Assembly: GCA_934339005.1 (NCBI GenBank)
Contig: CAKRHR010000023.1
Location: 1 to 42,674, forward strand
Origin: an uncultured Catenibacillus sp.
Lineage (GTDB): Bacteria > Bacillota > Clostridia > Lachnospirales > Lachnospiraceae
DNA length: 42,674 nucleotides
Direction: 5' to 3'
Below are positions 17,165 to 24,980 of this stretch, piece by piece. Both the position numbers and the translations under genes were made by a program. The notes under the pieces are model-generated. The model had not been told where the DNA came from and did no database searches. It saw only the letters and a program-made list of their open reading frames with translations. Every line of letters starts with the position of its first letter. Positions within the stretch are counted from its first letter, which is position 1.

Positions 17165-17827
17165 ATGTTATCAGATGAACAAAAAATAGATATGTTATAC
17201 AAGTATAAGAAAAATAAAGATAAATTATCAACAAAGCAAATTGAACGTATCATGAGTTGGGTTAATGATAAAAATGCTTTGGTGCGATATGAGGTCGCGG
17301 AGTGCCTGATTCAGGAGAATCCTGCAACCATGAAGGTATTGATACGATTAGGTAAAGACAGAGATGAAAATGTGAGAATTAGAGCGTATACGACATTGAG
17401 TTCATATTCAACAAAGGAAGCTGAAGTGTTTTTGAAAAAGGCTATGCGAAAAGAAAATAGGGGAATTACATTAGCAAATGCTATAGGAATGTGGAGTGCA
17501 GTTACCGAAAAAAGAGGAAAAAACTTAGAAAAGAAATTAAAATATATAAAGCATTTTGAAAAGAAACGAAAAGTTAAAAAATCCGCCGCATGTATACAGG
17601 CATGCAGGACGGCAAGATATTTATTTGGCGAAACAGAAATGTTAGATAAAATACTAAAGCAAATGAATCATCCTAATAGGCGTGTAAGATATAATACATT
17701 AATTGATTTAGAATATATATACAATGATGAAAATAAAGAAAAAATTATTCCGTATGTGAAAAAAGCATTGAAGGATTCTTCAAAGAAAGTGGCAATGGAA
17801 GCAAGAAGTATTTTAAATTACAAATAA
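17165..17827 (+). CDS. HEAT-repeat protein, paralogue B
   Basis: A 220-residue HEAT-repeat protein, clearly a tandem duplicate of the preceding gene. Matching blocks include ALVRYEVAECLIQENPAT, RLGKDRDENVRIRAYTTL, FLKKAMRKENRG and KYIKHFEKKRKVKKSAAC. The last HEAT pair (KKVAMEARSILNYK) ends the protein. The two copies diverge throughout, so the duplication is not recent. The GGGGTGACTAA site before the ATG resembles that of paralogue A. A terminator follows. Function unknown. Confidence 0.75.
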   Translation: MLSDEQKIDMLYKYKKNKDKLSTKQIERIMSWVNDKNALVRYEVAECLIQENPATMKVLIRLGKDRDENVRIRAYTTLSSYSTKEAEVFLKKAMRKENRGITLANAIGMWSAVTEKRGKNLEKKLKYIKHFEKKRKVKKSAACIQACRTARYLFGETEMLDKILKQMNHPNRRVRYNTLIDLEYIYNDENKEKIIPYVKKALKDSSKKVAMEARSILNYK

Positions 17828-17836
17828 AGCAACTTG

Positions 17837-17892
17837 AAAAAGCGCTGCATCTGTATCATCTGGATTACCATGATAAGAATACAGCGCTTTTT
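17837..17892 (+). terminator. Terminator of the HEAT gene pair
   Basis: AAAGCGCTGCATCTGTATCAT pairs with ATGATAAGAATACAGCGCTTT, ending in a T-run. The left arm shares GCATCTGTATCAT with the terminator at 16184, so this terminator pair brackets the duplicated genes. Confidence 0.85.
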
Positions 17893-17986
17893 GAAAATAG
17901 GTACAACAACATTAGATGTAATTGTTTATTTACGTTACATATTCGAGATACCTAAACAAAGAATCTATAAATATGCGCTATATGTG

Positions 17987-18094
17987 TTAGACCGTCATAC
18001 CAGGAATACATGCATAAAGTTCTTTGAGTGTTTCCTGTACGACATCAATAGAAACATTTAGTTTCTGGGCAATTTCTTCATTGGAAAAATGTTC
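17987..18094 (-). pseudogene. Minus-strand gene remnant, C-terminal helix-turn-helix-like tail
   Basis: Read on the minus strand, 35 codons after an in-frame TAG encode EHFSNEEIAQKLNVS, continue through VVQETLKELY and end CIPGMTV-stop. The SNEEIAQKLNVS block looks like a winged or simple helix-turn-helix, or the C-terminal tail of a larger protein. There is no start codon or ribosome site, and the upstream sequence is full of stops. It is probably the decayed end of an inserted or lost gene. Family not assignable. Confidence 0.45.
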
Positions 18095-18252
18095 CTAAAT
18101 ATTTTTTATAAAAATGTAGTCTTTAATATCAGAACTATTTAATATCAAAATCATGGTGGTATTAAAGATAAAAGAATTTTACCTGAATATGAGATTATAG
18201 AAGTTAATCGAAAATGTATCCAGATATATTGTTTGCAAACAAATGGTGTAGG

Positions 18253-18295
18253 GAGATGTTTGGCTAAGGGGCCTTACCAAACCTGAAAATATCTC
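18253..18295 (+). other. Long-arm hairpin of unknown role
   Basis: GAGAT-GTTTGG-c-TAAG pairs with CTTA-CCAAAC and, after a short side loop, ATCTC. The tip loop is four bases. No T-run follows, so it is not a normal terminator. A 10-bp palindrome GTTTGCAAAC lies just upstream at 18231-18240. Confidence 0.4.
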
Positions 18296-18428
18296 ACTAA
18301 GTGTTCACATTATATCATATGAAAATTGCGAAATTTGTCATAACTCGTCGCTGAAAAAATAAAATTTTTCCAAAATCAACAGGAGTGCTTTTTTGAGGAT
18401 TTTACTCGCTTGAAGCCCCTCTTTATAA

Positions 18429-18457
18429 TTGAATTATAAAGGTTAGTGTAGTATAAT
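18429..18457 (+). promoter_or_regulatory. Promoter of the VWA-kinase-AAA locus
   Basis: TTGAAT (18429-18434), a 17-nt spacer and TATAAT (18452-18457). The -35 lies within the palindrome TTTATAATTGAATTATAAA (18422-18440), which could be an operator. No other strong promoter was found before the late genes of the locus; a weaker TTGGAC/TATAAA pair occurs near 22384-22410. Confidence 0.7.
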
Positions 18458-18528
18458 TTTTCTATATGGAAATTACAGGGCGCAGTTTAATGTGCTGATG
18501 ATAAATCAAAAGAGGGAGGCCGTCAGTG

Positions 18529-19221
18529 ATGGGCAGTAATATGAGTACAAAAGTGACATACAATGTAGACCTGGTTTTTTGCATTGATGCAACAGCAAGT
18601 ATGGGTGATTTGATTAATGTTGTAAAGGTGAATGCGATTAACCTTTATCAGGATATTATTCAGACGATGGCACAGAAGCAAAAAGTAATTAACAAGATTC
18701 GTGTCAAAGTCATTGCATTCAGAGATTATATTTATGACAGAGAAAATGCGATGTTGACAACACGTTTTTTCAACCTGCCTGAGGAAGCGGATTTGTTGAA
18801 AAATCTTATCGGACAGATTACAGCGATGGGTGGCGGTGATGACCCGGAAGATGGCCTGGAGGCACTGGCATTTGCGATGCGTTCTGACTGGGATAAAGAA
18901 GGCATGAAGAAGCGACATGTCATCGTTGTGTGGTCAGATGCTGCGACACATCCGCTTGGTTATGGCCGTGAAGCTGCCAATTATCCACAGCAGATGCCAA
19001 AAACATTTGGCGAACTGACTGCATGGTGGGGCAGCAAACAGTGTCCGGGTTATATGAATAATCAGGCAAAACGTTTGCTTTTATTTACACCGGATAAAGA
19101 AGGCTGGAAGACGATTTCAGATACATGGGATAACGTTATTCATTTCCCGTCTGAAGCTGGCAAAGGCTTGCAGAATGTAGATTACAAGACAATTATTGAT
19201 GCGATTGCAAATACAATCTAA
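18529..19221 (+). CDS. VWA-domain protein (first gene of the signalling triad)
   Basis: A 230-residue protein that is almost entirely one von Willebrand A domain. Seen: metal-site motif D20-A-T-A-S24 in VFCIDATASMGDLI, then VKVIAFRDYIYD, GGGDDPEDGLEAL and the late acidic VVWSDAATHPLG. Residue order and the GGGDDPEDG block recall, from memory, the VWA domain of VwkA-type alpha-kinases. Start: AGGGAGG selects ATG 18529 over the GTG at 18526. It stands 37 nt before a PP2C gene and is followed by a kinase, the arrangement known from TerY-P triads. Likely role: a metal-dependent adaptor that presents or receives phosphorylated partners. No signal peptide, so cytoplasmic. Confidence 0.88.
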   Translation: MGSNMSTKVTYNVDLVFCIDATASMGDLINVVKVNAINLYQDIIQTMAQKQKVINKIRVKVIAFRDYIYDRENAMLTTRFFNLPEEADLLKNLIGQITAMGGGDDPEDGLEALAFAMRSDWDKEGMKKRHVIVVWSDAATHPLGYGREAANYPQQMPKTFGELTAWWGSKQCPGYMNNQAKRLLLFTPDKEGWKTISDTWDNVIHFPSEAGKGLQNVDYKTIIDAIANTI

Positions 19222-19258
19222 GCGATTTTAAATCTGATTTATTTTAATGGAAAAGATT

Positions 19259-20224
19259 ATGGGTAAAATTCAGTTAAATGAAATTAATGCCGTACTGGAA
19301 GTCGATGGCGAGATGGTTGCCGGCAAGGGCGAAGACAGCTTTTCACATTCTGTGTCATCCTATAGAGGATATATCGGCGTATTTGATGGCTGCGGTGGTA
19401 TTGGATCAAAGCGTTACGAAAAAGCTGCAGAGCATACAGGCGCTTATCTGGCTTCCAGACTGGCAGCAAAGATATTTTTAGAAAAAGAAATTGAACAGCC
19501 GGGCTATTTAAACCGTGAACAGATTCATGAAGAAATACAGACAGATCTGTTTGAAAAATTCCAGAATCTGAAGGAAAAACTTGAAGTACCATCCGGTTTT
19601 AGAATGAAAGGTGACCTTCAAAAAACATTGCCAACAACGGCGGCACTGATGTCAGCCTCCTGCAGGGAGGATGGGCTTGTTGTAAAATGCTTATGGGCCG
19701 GGGATTCCAGAGGTTATGTACTGACAGACAGCGGACTGACTCAGGTGACAAAGGATGATATAGATGACAGTGAAGATGCATTTTCTAATATTTCAGGAGA
19801 TTCCAGATTGACAAATATGGTGAATGCAGACAGCCCGTTTGTGTTGCATGAGCGTATGCTGATGTTTAAAGAGCCATGTATATTATTTGTGGCATCGGAT
19901 GGTGTGTTTAATTACATGCCGACACCGATGGATTTTGAAAATGTTTTATTACAGACATTACTGAGAGCATCGTCATTAAAAGATTGGGAATTGCGTCTGA
20001 ATCATCTGATTTCAAAATATGCATCGGATGATTATTCCTTCAGGGCTATGGTCTATGGATTTAAGAATTTTGGAAGCATTAAAAATTATTACGCAGCGCG
20101 GATAAAGGATCTGCAGACAGATTACATTCAGCCGATGAAGCAGGCCAGAGCGGCTTACGGACATGACAAAGATGTGGATTTCTGGAACAAATACAAACAG
20201 TCTTACGAGCGATATTTACACTAA
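19259..20224 (+). CDS. PP2C-type Ser/Thr protein phosphatase
   Basis: A 321-residue PPM phosphatase. Seen: GEDSFSH with the first acidic metal ligand, VFDGCGGIGS (42-51), LWAGDSRGYVL, VASDGVFNY and the late ASDDYSF; all usual metal-binding acidic positions are present. It removes phosphate from Ser/Thr, presumably reversing the kinase encoded next. Two starts are possible, 19247 and 19259; the second has the purine-rich TGGAAAAGA upstream. There is no membrane segment. Between the VWA and kinase genes, it completes the phosphorylation triad. Confidence 0.9.
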   Translation: MGKIQLNEINAVLEVDGEMVAGKGEDSFSHSVSSYRGYIGVFDGCGGIGSKRYEKAAEHTGAYLASRLAAKIFLEKEIEQPGYLNREQIHEEIQTDLFEKFQNLKEKLEVPSGFRMKGDLQKTLPTTAALMSASCREDGLVVKCLWAGDSRGYVLTDSGLTQVTKDDIDDSEDAFSNISGDSRLTNMVNADSPFVLHERMLMFKEPCILFVASDGVFNYMPTPMDFENVLLQTLLRASSLKDWELRLNHLISKYASDDYSFRAMVYGFKNFGSIKNYYAARIKDLQTDYIQPMKQARAAYGHDKDVDFWNKYKQSYERYLH

Positions 20225-20271
20225 TATCTTGATTTTGAATAAATGATACATTTCAGGGAGGTGTCCGGGCA

Positions 20272-21495
20272 ATGAGCGAGGGGCATTTAGAAAAAATAGG
20301 TAATTATCAGTTAATTACCGAGCTGACAAATAAGAACAGCGGATTTGGCAAATGGGGATTTGCTGTATATGAAGGAAAACAGTATTTTATCAAACAGTTT
20401 TTATCTCCTGTATATCCGGATGAGCGCATGGATCTCCCTGCTGATATCCGGAATAAACGTATCCAGGAATGCAAAGATTTCTTTGATAAAAAGAATCGTT
20501 TATATGAAGCAATTGCAAGAGCATATAACGGCAATATTATTAAAATCGAAGATTTCTTCTTATATAAATCACATTTTTATATTACAACAGACAAAGTCGA
20601 TACAGCGTCGTTAGATATCAAGGATATTGCAGAACAGCCTTATGATAAGAAGCTTTTGATTTTAAAGGTTCTGGCAAACAACTTGTGTCAGTTAAGCGCG
20701 CAGCACGTTGTGCATGGCGATTTGAAACCGGAAAATATTCTTGTTAAACGTACAGTTTCAGGATTTTTTACAGCGAAAATTATTGATTTTGACAGCAGCT
20801 TTTTTGCAAATGAAATCATTGAAGATTCGGAAGATATTAATGGTGATATGGTTTATCTGGCACCGGAAACATTTAAGTGCATGATTGAAGAAGAAGACCA
20901 TGTGGATGAAAAAGTCGATGTTTTTGCGTTGGGTATTTTATTCCATCAGTATATGACTGGCGAATTGCCGTTGTTTGACCATACTCAGTATGACTATATG
21001 TATGAGGCTGCTTTAAATGATGAAGATTATACGGTTTCTGAGAGTCTGCCGAAATACATGCAGGATATGATTAAAGGAATGCTTCGGGAAAATCCCGAAG
21101 AACGTCTGGATATTCAGGAAGTTCTTACAATATTAAATACGCAGAGTATGCCGCAGAAAAAGGAAGAAACTGAGGCAAAAACACCAGAAACAAATATGTC
21201 AGGTGGTGCCGGTGGGGCAACAAATATTGGAGGCGATGTGCAACCGGGTACGGCAGCAAATCCAGAGGGCGCTGTACGACCGGGAATGACACCAAATGCA
21301 GGCACTGGGACAAATGTTTCAGCAGCAGATAATGGCTGGGGCGCATTAGATGGGTTTGGCACACCGGAATTAAATATTACACCGATGTATATACCAAAGG
21401 GCAATTATTCTGCTTCCGGCCCAGGTGAAACCGGTGAGCATAAGCCTGAAAATACAGGTTCAATGAAAATATCCGGCAATCTGAAGTGGAAGTAA
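20272..21495 (+). CDS. Ser/Thr protein kinase with disordered C-terminal tail
   Basis: A 407-residue Hanks-type kinase. Seen: glycine loop SGFGKWGF, Lys41 in YFIKQF, catalytic HGDLKPEN (148-155, HGD rather than HRD), DFD at 172-174 where DFG is usual, APE at 197-199, and an alpha-F/G region DVFALGILFHQYMTGELP. Catalytic Lys, Asp and Asn are intact, so it is probably active. From about residue 300 the chain is a Gly/Pro/Thr/Asn-rich tail without a membrane helix, which is a likely flexible docking or autophosphorylation region. AGGGAGGTG precedes the ATG. Zinc-ribbon proteins follow immediately and are candidate substrates. Confidence 0.9.
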   Translation: MSEGHLEKIGNYQLITELTNKNSGFGKWGFAVYEGKQYFIKQFLSPVYPDERMDLPADIRNKRIQECKDFFDKKNRLYEAIARAYNGNIIKIEDFFLYKSHFYITTDKVDTASLDIKDIAEQPYDKKLLILKVLANNLCQLSAQHVVHGDLKPENILVKRTVSGFFTAKIIDFDSSFFANEIIEDSEDINGDMVYLAPETFKCMIEEEDHVDEKVDVFALGILFHQYMTGELPLFDHTQYDYMYEAALNDEDYTVSESLPKYMQDMIKGMLRENPEERLDIQEVLTILNTQSMPQKKEETEAKTPETNMSGGAGGATNIGGDVQPGTAANPEGAVRPGMTPNAGTGTNVSAADNGWGALDGFGTPELNITPMYIPKGNYSASGPGETGEHKPENTGSMKISGNLKWK

Positions 21496-21510
21496 AGAGA
21501 GGGTATAATT

Positions 21511-22320
21511 GTGATATGTAAGCAATGCGGAAGCAGACTCAGAGGAAATAATCAATGTTCAAAGTGCGGATATGACAATCATTATTATGTGGAAAAGCTT
21601 CCTAAACATTTAGAACAATTGGATAAGTTTATGCTGGAAGGTATTTACGGTGAGGATGAAACATCAGAAGCAGAAGATATATCAGATATGGCGCAAAAGC
21701 CGGTGAATCCGCAGGCTGTTGTGACAGCGCGATGTTCTGGAAATCCCCAAAAGCCGGTGAATCCGCAGGCTGTTGTGACAGTGCGGTGTTCTGGAAATCG
21801 ACAAAATACGGCAAATCAGCAAAATGCCACAAGGCAGATACAACAAAGAAATCTCCAGACATCTGCGACACCACAGCGTTCAGGAAAAGGTCCATTTATG
21901 TTTTTTGGAATCGTCGGGATTGTGTGCATAGCTATTGTAGCTGTAACCGTAGGCTTTTTTGTTGGCAGAGACCATAAGGATTCTACTGTAATTGCCGGGC
22001 AGACACAGGATACGGAAATGATGTCTGTGGAAACTGAAACAGACAAATCTGTTGAGTCTGAAACTCAGAAAACATGGGTATCTGAAACTGGGAATACATT
22101 AGAATCAGATATGAACGAAACTGAGAAATCTGAAACATCACAGCAGAGCAATTACGGTGATGGATATGCAGAATCCGGTAATGGTACAGGCAAAGAGCAA
22201 AACAATAGAAATGACAGAAACCTGCCAGGTTCAGGTACAGGGGGTTCTGGAATTTCAGAACAGTACAACACAGAAACTGATGCTGATCCGATAGCGGAAA
22301 CAGGTCGTTTAAGATATTAA
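21511..22320 (+). CDS. Zinc-ribbon membrane protein with acidic Ser/Thr-rich exterior tail
   Basis: A 269-residue protein starting at GTG 21511, downstream of AGAGAGGG. Seen: a zinc ribbon with Cys3, Cys6, Cys16 and Cys19; a Gln/Asn-rich linker containing an exact 18-residue duplication (63-80 and 81-98); one transmembrane helix at about 128-151; then a tail built from Glu-Thr-Ser repeats. Basic residues before the helix place the zinc ribbon inside and the tail outside. It is 15 nt after the kinase gene. Inference: a sensor or anchor whose cytoplasmic head engages the kinase triad. No homologous family recognised. Confidence 0.75.
   Translation: MICKQCGSRLRGNNQCSKCGYDNHYYVEKLPKHLEQLDKFMLEGIYGEDETSEAEDISDMAQKPVNPQAVVTARCSGNPQKPVNPQAVVTVRCSGNRQNTANQQNATRQIQQRNLQTSATPQRSGKGPFMFFGIVGIVCIAIVAVTVGFFVGRDHKDSTVIAGQTQDTEMMSVETETDKSVESETQKTWVSETGNTLESDMNETEKSETSQQSNYGDGYAESGNGTGKEQNNRNDRNLPGSGTGGSGISEQYNTETDADPIAETGRLRY
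21697..21804 (+). repeat. 54-bp direct repeat, two copies, in the zinc-ribbon gene
   Basis: Copies start at 21697 and 21751 and encode KPVNPQAVVTxRCSGNxQ. They differ at only a few bases, so the duplication is recent and in frame. Slippage or unequal crossing-over would vary the linker length. Confidence 0.85.
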
Positions 22321-22428
22321 AGATATGAGTGTCAATATGTCTAAAGTGCTCATTTGTGCAAGCACAATCGCAATTTAGATTTTGGACCCTACATCATCAT
22401 GTTATAAAAACATCAGGGGGATGACAAT

Positions 22429-24150
22429 ATGAAGGAACAATGGAAATGTCCGCAGTGCGAAACACTTTGCACAGGCAATTTCTGCCCAATTTGCGGATTC
22501 AATCATGCAAATTTAGCAGGTAAGACGGAAAAAACAGTGCAAAACCAAGGGGCTTCACAAGTGGCATCAACGCAACAAAATCAACAGACACAGCCGGAAC
22601 AGCCTGTACCGTCAACAGGGCAGCCGGTGCCACCAACAGGGCAGCCGGTGCCACCGATACCGCCAACAGGACAGCCGGTGCCGCCAGTACCACCGATACC
22701 ACCGGCAAGACAGCCTGTACCGCCAGTACCGTCAAATGGCCCGAAACCAAAGCCAGTCAAGCCTAAAAATAAGAAAAAAATTGGTGTAATCATTGCCGCA
22801 TGTGTGGTAGGTGTGATTGTACTGGCGCTGGCATTGTTATGTGTGATTCCTGCCAATGATTATCAGAATTATGCAAGTATTTTGCTTGAAAAATGTGCAA
22901 GTGATGAAAGTAATATTGCGAAATTCCTCGAAAAAGGTAATCAGGCATTGGATGATGGGGATTATGACAAAGCGGCATTTTACTATGAAGAAAAAGTTTT
23001 GGCTCTGGACGACGATAACCAGGATGCAATGATCGGCATGCTGCGAAAAGCCATGGCACAGTCAGATATGGATGCGATGGTGGACAGATTAAACAAAATT
23101 TCTGAGACATCAGCATTCATTGCGGGCACAAACAAATCCTATATTGTTGAAGCGGTGGACACACTGGAAGCATCCGAATATGAATCTCTGACAGCAAATA
23201 TTGAGGCACAGCAGGCAACGACAGATGATGTTACAGTTGTGATGAATCATTATGAGAATTACTGGCAGATGTTCAATTTGGATGAAATCAAAACAGACAT
23301 GATAGATAAATACCTTGAATGTTATGATCTGGCAGTTTCCTCAGGTTATGATACAGCATTTGAAGAACAGCTTTTAAACGATGCACTGGCACGCTTCCCG
23401 GACAATGAGCAGTTTGTATCCAGACAGCAGGATTTGATGGCAAACAAGGCAGAATATGCAAAAAGCCAGATTGATACAGCACTTTCAAATGGTGATGTTG
23501 AACAGGCAAGACAGTGGTACACTGAACTTTGTAATGTCAGTGACGAAGACAACAGTGCTTATGAAGCGAAAATTAATGAATATGAAGCGATGGTCAGTTT
23601 CATGAATCAGGCCAATGATTTGCTCGGTCAGTCAGATTATGATGGACTGTGTGCATTAATTGATTCAGATTCGGACTACAATGGTGCAACATATTATCTG
23701 GTGGATGGAAAATATGTGGAATCTGTGGAAACCGGTTATGGCGTGATTTATGATGTGAATGGCATTTACGTTGGTGATATTGCAAATAATGAACGCAGCG
23801 GCAATGGCAAACAATTTTTCTATTATACAGGTCTTGATACATATTACGTGGTTGATGGTGCATGGCAGAATAATGAGTTAAATGGCGAAGCCACTTTGAG
23901 ATGGATGCTGCCGGATAAATCTGTGGCAACAACAAGCGGCAATTTCACAGATGGTTATGAAAATGGTACGATGACTGTCAAATGGCACGATGAATATGAT
24001 TGGAGTGCAACATATAAGGCAGAGATGGGCGATTATGTAGATGCAAAGAAAAACAGTGACGGCTATCGTTATGCCTATGCATCAAACAGTGAATATCAGG
24101 CATGGATATACACTCAGGAAAGAGATGGACACGGTTTCTGGGTGAACTGA
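22429..24150 (+). CDS. Zinc ribbon / proline linker / TM / TPR-like / MORN-like membrane protein
   Basis: A 573-residue modular protein. In order: zinc ribbon with Cys7, Cys10, Cys19 and Cys22; a low-complexity linker of GQPVPP-type repeats (about 57-104); a Lys-rich stretch and one transmembrane helix (117-140); a helical region including a TPR-like unit around ALDDGDYDKAAFYYEEKV; and C-terminal MORN-like repeats at about 445-530 (YVGDIANNERSGNGKQ, VDGAWQNNELNGEATL, SGNFTDGYENGTMTVKW). Positive-inside charge places the ribbon in the cytoplasm and the TPR/MORN part outside. Likely role: an envelope-facing sensor or scaffold wired to the internal kinase/AAA machinery. The ATG has CAGGGGG upstream. 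Confidence 0.78.
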   Translation: MKEQWKCPQCETLCTGNFCPICGFNHANLAGKTEKTVQNQGASQVASTQQNQQTQPEQPVPSTGQPVPPTGQPVPPIPPTGQPVPPVPPIPPARQPVPPVPSNGPKPKPVKPKNKKKIGVIIAACVVGVIVLALALLCVIPANDYQNYASILLEKCASDESNIAKFLEKGNQALDDGDYDKAAFYYEEKVLALDDDNQDAMIGMLRKAMAQSDMDAMVDRLNKISETSAFIAGTNKSYIVEAVDTLEASEYESLTANIEAQQATTDDVTVVMNHYENYWQMFNLDEIKTDMIDKYLECYDLAVSSGYDTAFEEQLLNDALARFPDNEQFVSRQQDLMANKAEYAKSQIDTALSNGDVEQARQWYTELCNVSDEDNSAYEAKINEYEAMVSFMNQANDLLGQSDYDGLCALIDSDSDYNGATYYLVDGKYVESVETGYGVIYDVNGIYVGDIANNERSGNGKQFFYYTGLDTYYVVDGAWQNNELNGEATLRWMLPDKSVATTSGNFTDGYENGTMTVKWHDEYDWSATYKAEMGDYVDAKKNSDGYRYAYASNSEYQAWIYTQERDGHGFWVN

Positions 24151-24245
24151 CAGCCATTGACTATGACAGCAGATGAGTGACAGAAGTTTAAACACAGAAT
24201 AATTATTCTAAAATGATTAGGATAATTTAATGAGGAGTAGAAGTT

Positions 24246-24839
24246 ATGGAAGCAACAAATTGGCAATGCCCGAAATGCGAAACGGTAAACAGCGGTAATT
24301 TCTGCAAGGTTTGCGGATGCCAGAAACCACCGGTTAATTTTTCGGGAAATACACAAGATACATTTAATCCGGGAACACAGTTTGAACAGCCTGATTTCGG
24401 CGGCGCACCGCAGCCGGGCTGCCAGAACCCGACAGGGATGCCGGTGGCAGGTACACCATATCCAACGAGTGTACCAATGACAGGCACACCTGCATCAAAT
24501 CCTGCAGGCGGATCAGTGACAGGCACACCAATGGCAGGCACACCGGTATCAACTCCAACAGGTACGCCAACTCCAACAGGTACGCCAACTCCAACAGGCC
24601 CGGTGTCATCCACTGATTTAGCACCGACAGCGTCAAAATCAAAGTCGAATGCAGGAAAGATTATTCTGGTAATTTTGATGTATGTACTTTCTGTAGTATT
24701 GATTATGTGGGTATCCATAGCAATCGGTACAGCCTTACTGGCGGCATCTGCAGGATATACAGTACGCATTGTGAATCAGTCTAAAAATGAAAAACTCAAA
24801 GCAGAAGCAGAGCGCAAAAGACTCGATTCGAAGCGATAA
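24246..24839 (+). CDS. Zinc-ribbon membrane protein with Thr/Pro-rich linker
   Basis: A 197-residue protein. Seen: zinc ribbon with Cys8, Cys11, Cys20 and Cys23 (WQCPKCETVNSGNFCKVCG), nearly superposable on the preceding gene's head; a linker of GTP(T)PT repeats (about 60-120) encoded by a short DNA minisatellite near 24550-24600; a long hydrophobic stretch (137-172) that could be one long helix or a hairpin; and a strongly basic C-terminal tail. Charge on both sides suggests the tail may also be inside. A small hairpin TCAAACT-CTAA-AGTTTGA (24880-24897) lies in the A-rich gap after it. Function unknown. Confidence 0.7.
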   Translation: MEATNWQCPKCETVNSGNFCKVCGCQKPPVNFSGNTQDTFNPGTQFEQPDFGGAPQPGCQNPTGMPVAGTPYPTSVPMTGTPASNPAGGSVTGTPMAGTPVSTPTGTPTPTGTPTPTGPVSSTDLAPTASKSKSNAGKIILVILMYVLSVVLIMWVSIAIGTALLAASAGYTVRIVNQSKNEKLKAEAERKRLDSKR

Positions 24840-24980
24840 AAAGGTGATAAATCAAACTCGGTAAAGCAAAAACAAAGAATCAAACTCTAAAGTTTGAAAA
24901 AACAAAGCAGATAAAAAATAGACCAAAAAATAAACCAAGCAGAAAAATAACTGTACACATAAGCAACATGGAGAAATAAG

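Larger units (their letters stand above)
17828..18528 (+). other. 701-nt non-coding gap before the VWA locus
   Basis: It contains the terminator at 17837-17892, a minus-strand gene remnant (17987-18094), a strong unexplained hairpin (18253-18295) and the promoter at 18429-18457. A 75-codon + frame from 17834 starts inside the terminator and is not credible. The rest is AT-rich sequence in which I see nothing. Confidence 0.6.

Noticed and set aside
17834..18061. 75-codon + strand frame after the HEAT genes
   Set aside because: It starts inside the stem of a terminator, lacks a ribosome site and runs antisense over the minus-strand remnant.
22499..22856. Minus-strand frames opposite the proline-linker region
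   Set aside because: They are shadows of the GQPVPP repeat, lacking starts with ribosome sites and showing Val/Ala/Gly-only composition.
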